Assembly (NCBI GenBank): GCA_017480395.1
Contig: JAFVAS010000333.1
Span: forward strand, 1 to 6,575
DNA length: 6,575 nt
Reading direction: 5' to 3'
Source: Oscillospiraceae bacterium
GTDB taxonomy: Bacteria > Bacillota > Clostridia > Oscillospirales > Oscillospiraceae
Shown here: positions 5,862 through 6,575 of the stretch, in pieces
Layout of the letters: each line of letters opens with the position of its first letter
Position numbering within the stretch: the first letter of the stretch is position 1
Position numbers and translations under genes: made by a program
Notes under the pieces: model-generated
What the model was told of the DNA's origin: nothing
The model's input: the letters and a program-made list of their open reading frames with translations, nothing else
Databases searched by the model: none

Positions 5862-6575
5862 ATGCAATACAGAACCGACAAACAGGGCGCGCCCCTCTCC
5901 GTGCTGGGCTTCGGGTGCATGCGATTCCAGAAGAAGGGCACCGGCATCGACCTGGAGGAGGCCGAGCGGGAGATCATGGCCGCCTACCGCGCCGGCGTCA
6001 ACTACTTTGACACCGCCTATATTTACAGCGGCAGCGAGGCCGCCGTGGGCGAGATCTTTGCCCGCAACCACATCCGGGAGCAGATCAAAATCGCCACCAA
6101 GCTGCCCCAGTACCTGGTGAGCAGCAACGCCGCCCTGGACCGCTATTTCAACGAGCAGCTGTCCCGGCTCCAGACGACCTATGTGGACTACTACCTGATG
6201 CACCACCTGACGGACATCGCCATGTGGGAGAAGCTGAAGCAGGTGGGGGTGCTCGACTGGATCGCGGAGAAGAAGCGCTCCGGCGCCATCCGCAGCATCG
6301 GCTTCTCCTACCACGGCAACACCGACGGCTTTTTGAAGATCCTCAACGACTACGACTGGGACATCTGCCAGATCCAGTACAACTACTTTGACGAGTTCTC
6401 CCAGGCCGGGGTGGAGGGCCTCCGGGCCGCCGCCGCCAAGGGCGTCCCCGTGGTGATTATGGAGCCCCTCCGGGGCGGCAAGCTGGTGGGGATGCTCCCG
6501 GAGGGGGCCCGCCGGGTCATGGACGCCAGCGGCCGGGACTGGTCCCCGGCGGAGTGGAGCTTCCGCTGGCTCTAC
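5862..6575 (+). CDS. Aldo/keto reductase, 3'-truncated by window end
   Basis: The frame is open from the ATG through the window end, giving 238 residues with no stop. Aldo/keto reductases are NAD(P)H-dependent TIM-barrel enzymes reducing aldehydes, ketones and related carbonyls. Visible signatures are GFGCMRF (16-22), NYFDTAYIYSGSE (47-59), IATKLP (77-82), DYYLMHH (109-115), IRSIGFSYHG, CQIQYNYFDE and VVIMEPLRGGKL. The catalytic tetrad is Asp50, Tyr55, Lys80 and His114. The sequence resembles clostridial members of about 370-390 residues that carry a C-terminal 4Fe-4S cysteine motif; that part lies outside the window, so it is a prediction. It begins 55 nt after the peroxidase, on the same strand, so it may belong to the same operon. 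Substrate is unknown; a role in removing reactive carbonyls is a guess from its neighbours. Confidence 0.93.
   Translation, partial: MQYRTDKQGAPLSVLGFGCMRFQKKGTGIDLEEAEREIMAAYRAGVNYFDTAYIYSGSEAAVGEIFARNHIREQIKIATKLPQYLVSSNAALDRYFNEQLSRLQTTYVDYYLMHHLTDIAMWEKLKQVGVLDWIAEKKRSGAIRSIGFSYHGNTDGFLKILNDYDWDICQIQYNYFDEFSQAGVEGLRAAAAKGVPVVIMEPLRGGKLVGMLPEGARRVMDASGRDWSPAEWSFRWLY

Noticed and set aside
4580..5977. Long bottom-strand open frame of about 465 codons covering the terminator, promoter and three + strand genes
   Set aside because: It is antisense to well-supported genes, runs through the terminator and promoter, and its translation shows no recognisable domain. Long antisense frames are common in GC-rich DNA.

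Overview
The window looks like chromosomal DNA from a GC-rich member of the Firmicutes, most probably a gut anaerobe of the Oscillospiraceae/Ruminococcaceae type (Flavonifractor, Lawsonibacter or Oscillibacter relatives). This rests on strongly C/G-ending codons, strong GGAGG-type ribosome sites, Firmicutes-like CarB and GuaA sequences, and a clostridial-type aldo/keto reductase. It is a judgement from sequence feel, not a database result. All recognisable genes lie on the + strand, and no RNA gene, insertion sequence, CRISPR array or prophage signal is visible.

Region 1 (1-4625) is nucleotide metabolism. It holds the last ~1013 codons of carB (large subunit of carbamoyl-phosphate synthetase), whose N-terminal ~59 residues lie upstream of the window. 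After only 15 nt comes a complete guaA (GMP synthase). The two are probably cotranscribed. Both consume glutamine-derived nitrogen and ATP, one feeding pyrimidines/arginine and the other guanine nucleotides.

Region 2 (4626-4936) is a 311-nt intergenic stretch. It carries a hairpin terminator behind guaA whose best U-tract is on the opposite strand. Next comes an AT-rich island with a very good sigma-A-type promoter (TTGACT, 17 nt, CATAAT) overlaid by three short inverted repeats, and then a GC-rich leader that can fold in two mutually exclusive ways.

Region 3 (4937-6575) is a probable redox/electrophile-stress operon. An HxlR-family winged-helix regulator with an unusual cluster of N-terminal cysteines is followed 24 nt later by a cysteine-type glutathione peroxidase (probably a thioredoxin-dependent peroxidase). 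After a further 55 nt comes an aldo/keto reductase cut off by the window end. The likely logic is that the regulator binds dyads at its own promoter and controls itself, the peroxidase and possibly the reductase. The peroxidase would remove hydroperoxides and the reductase would handle reactive carbonyls or related oxidised metabolites. The sensing chemistry and the operon control are inferences.

I see no clearly undescribed system. The most worthwhile targets are the cysteine-rich HxlR regulator and its operator region.
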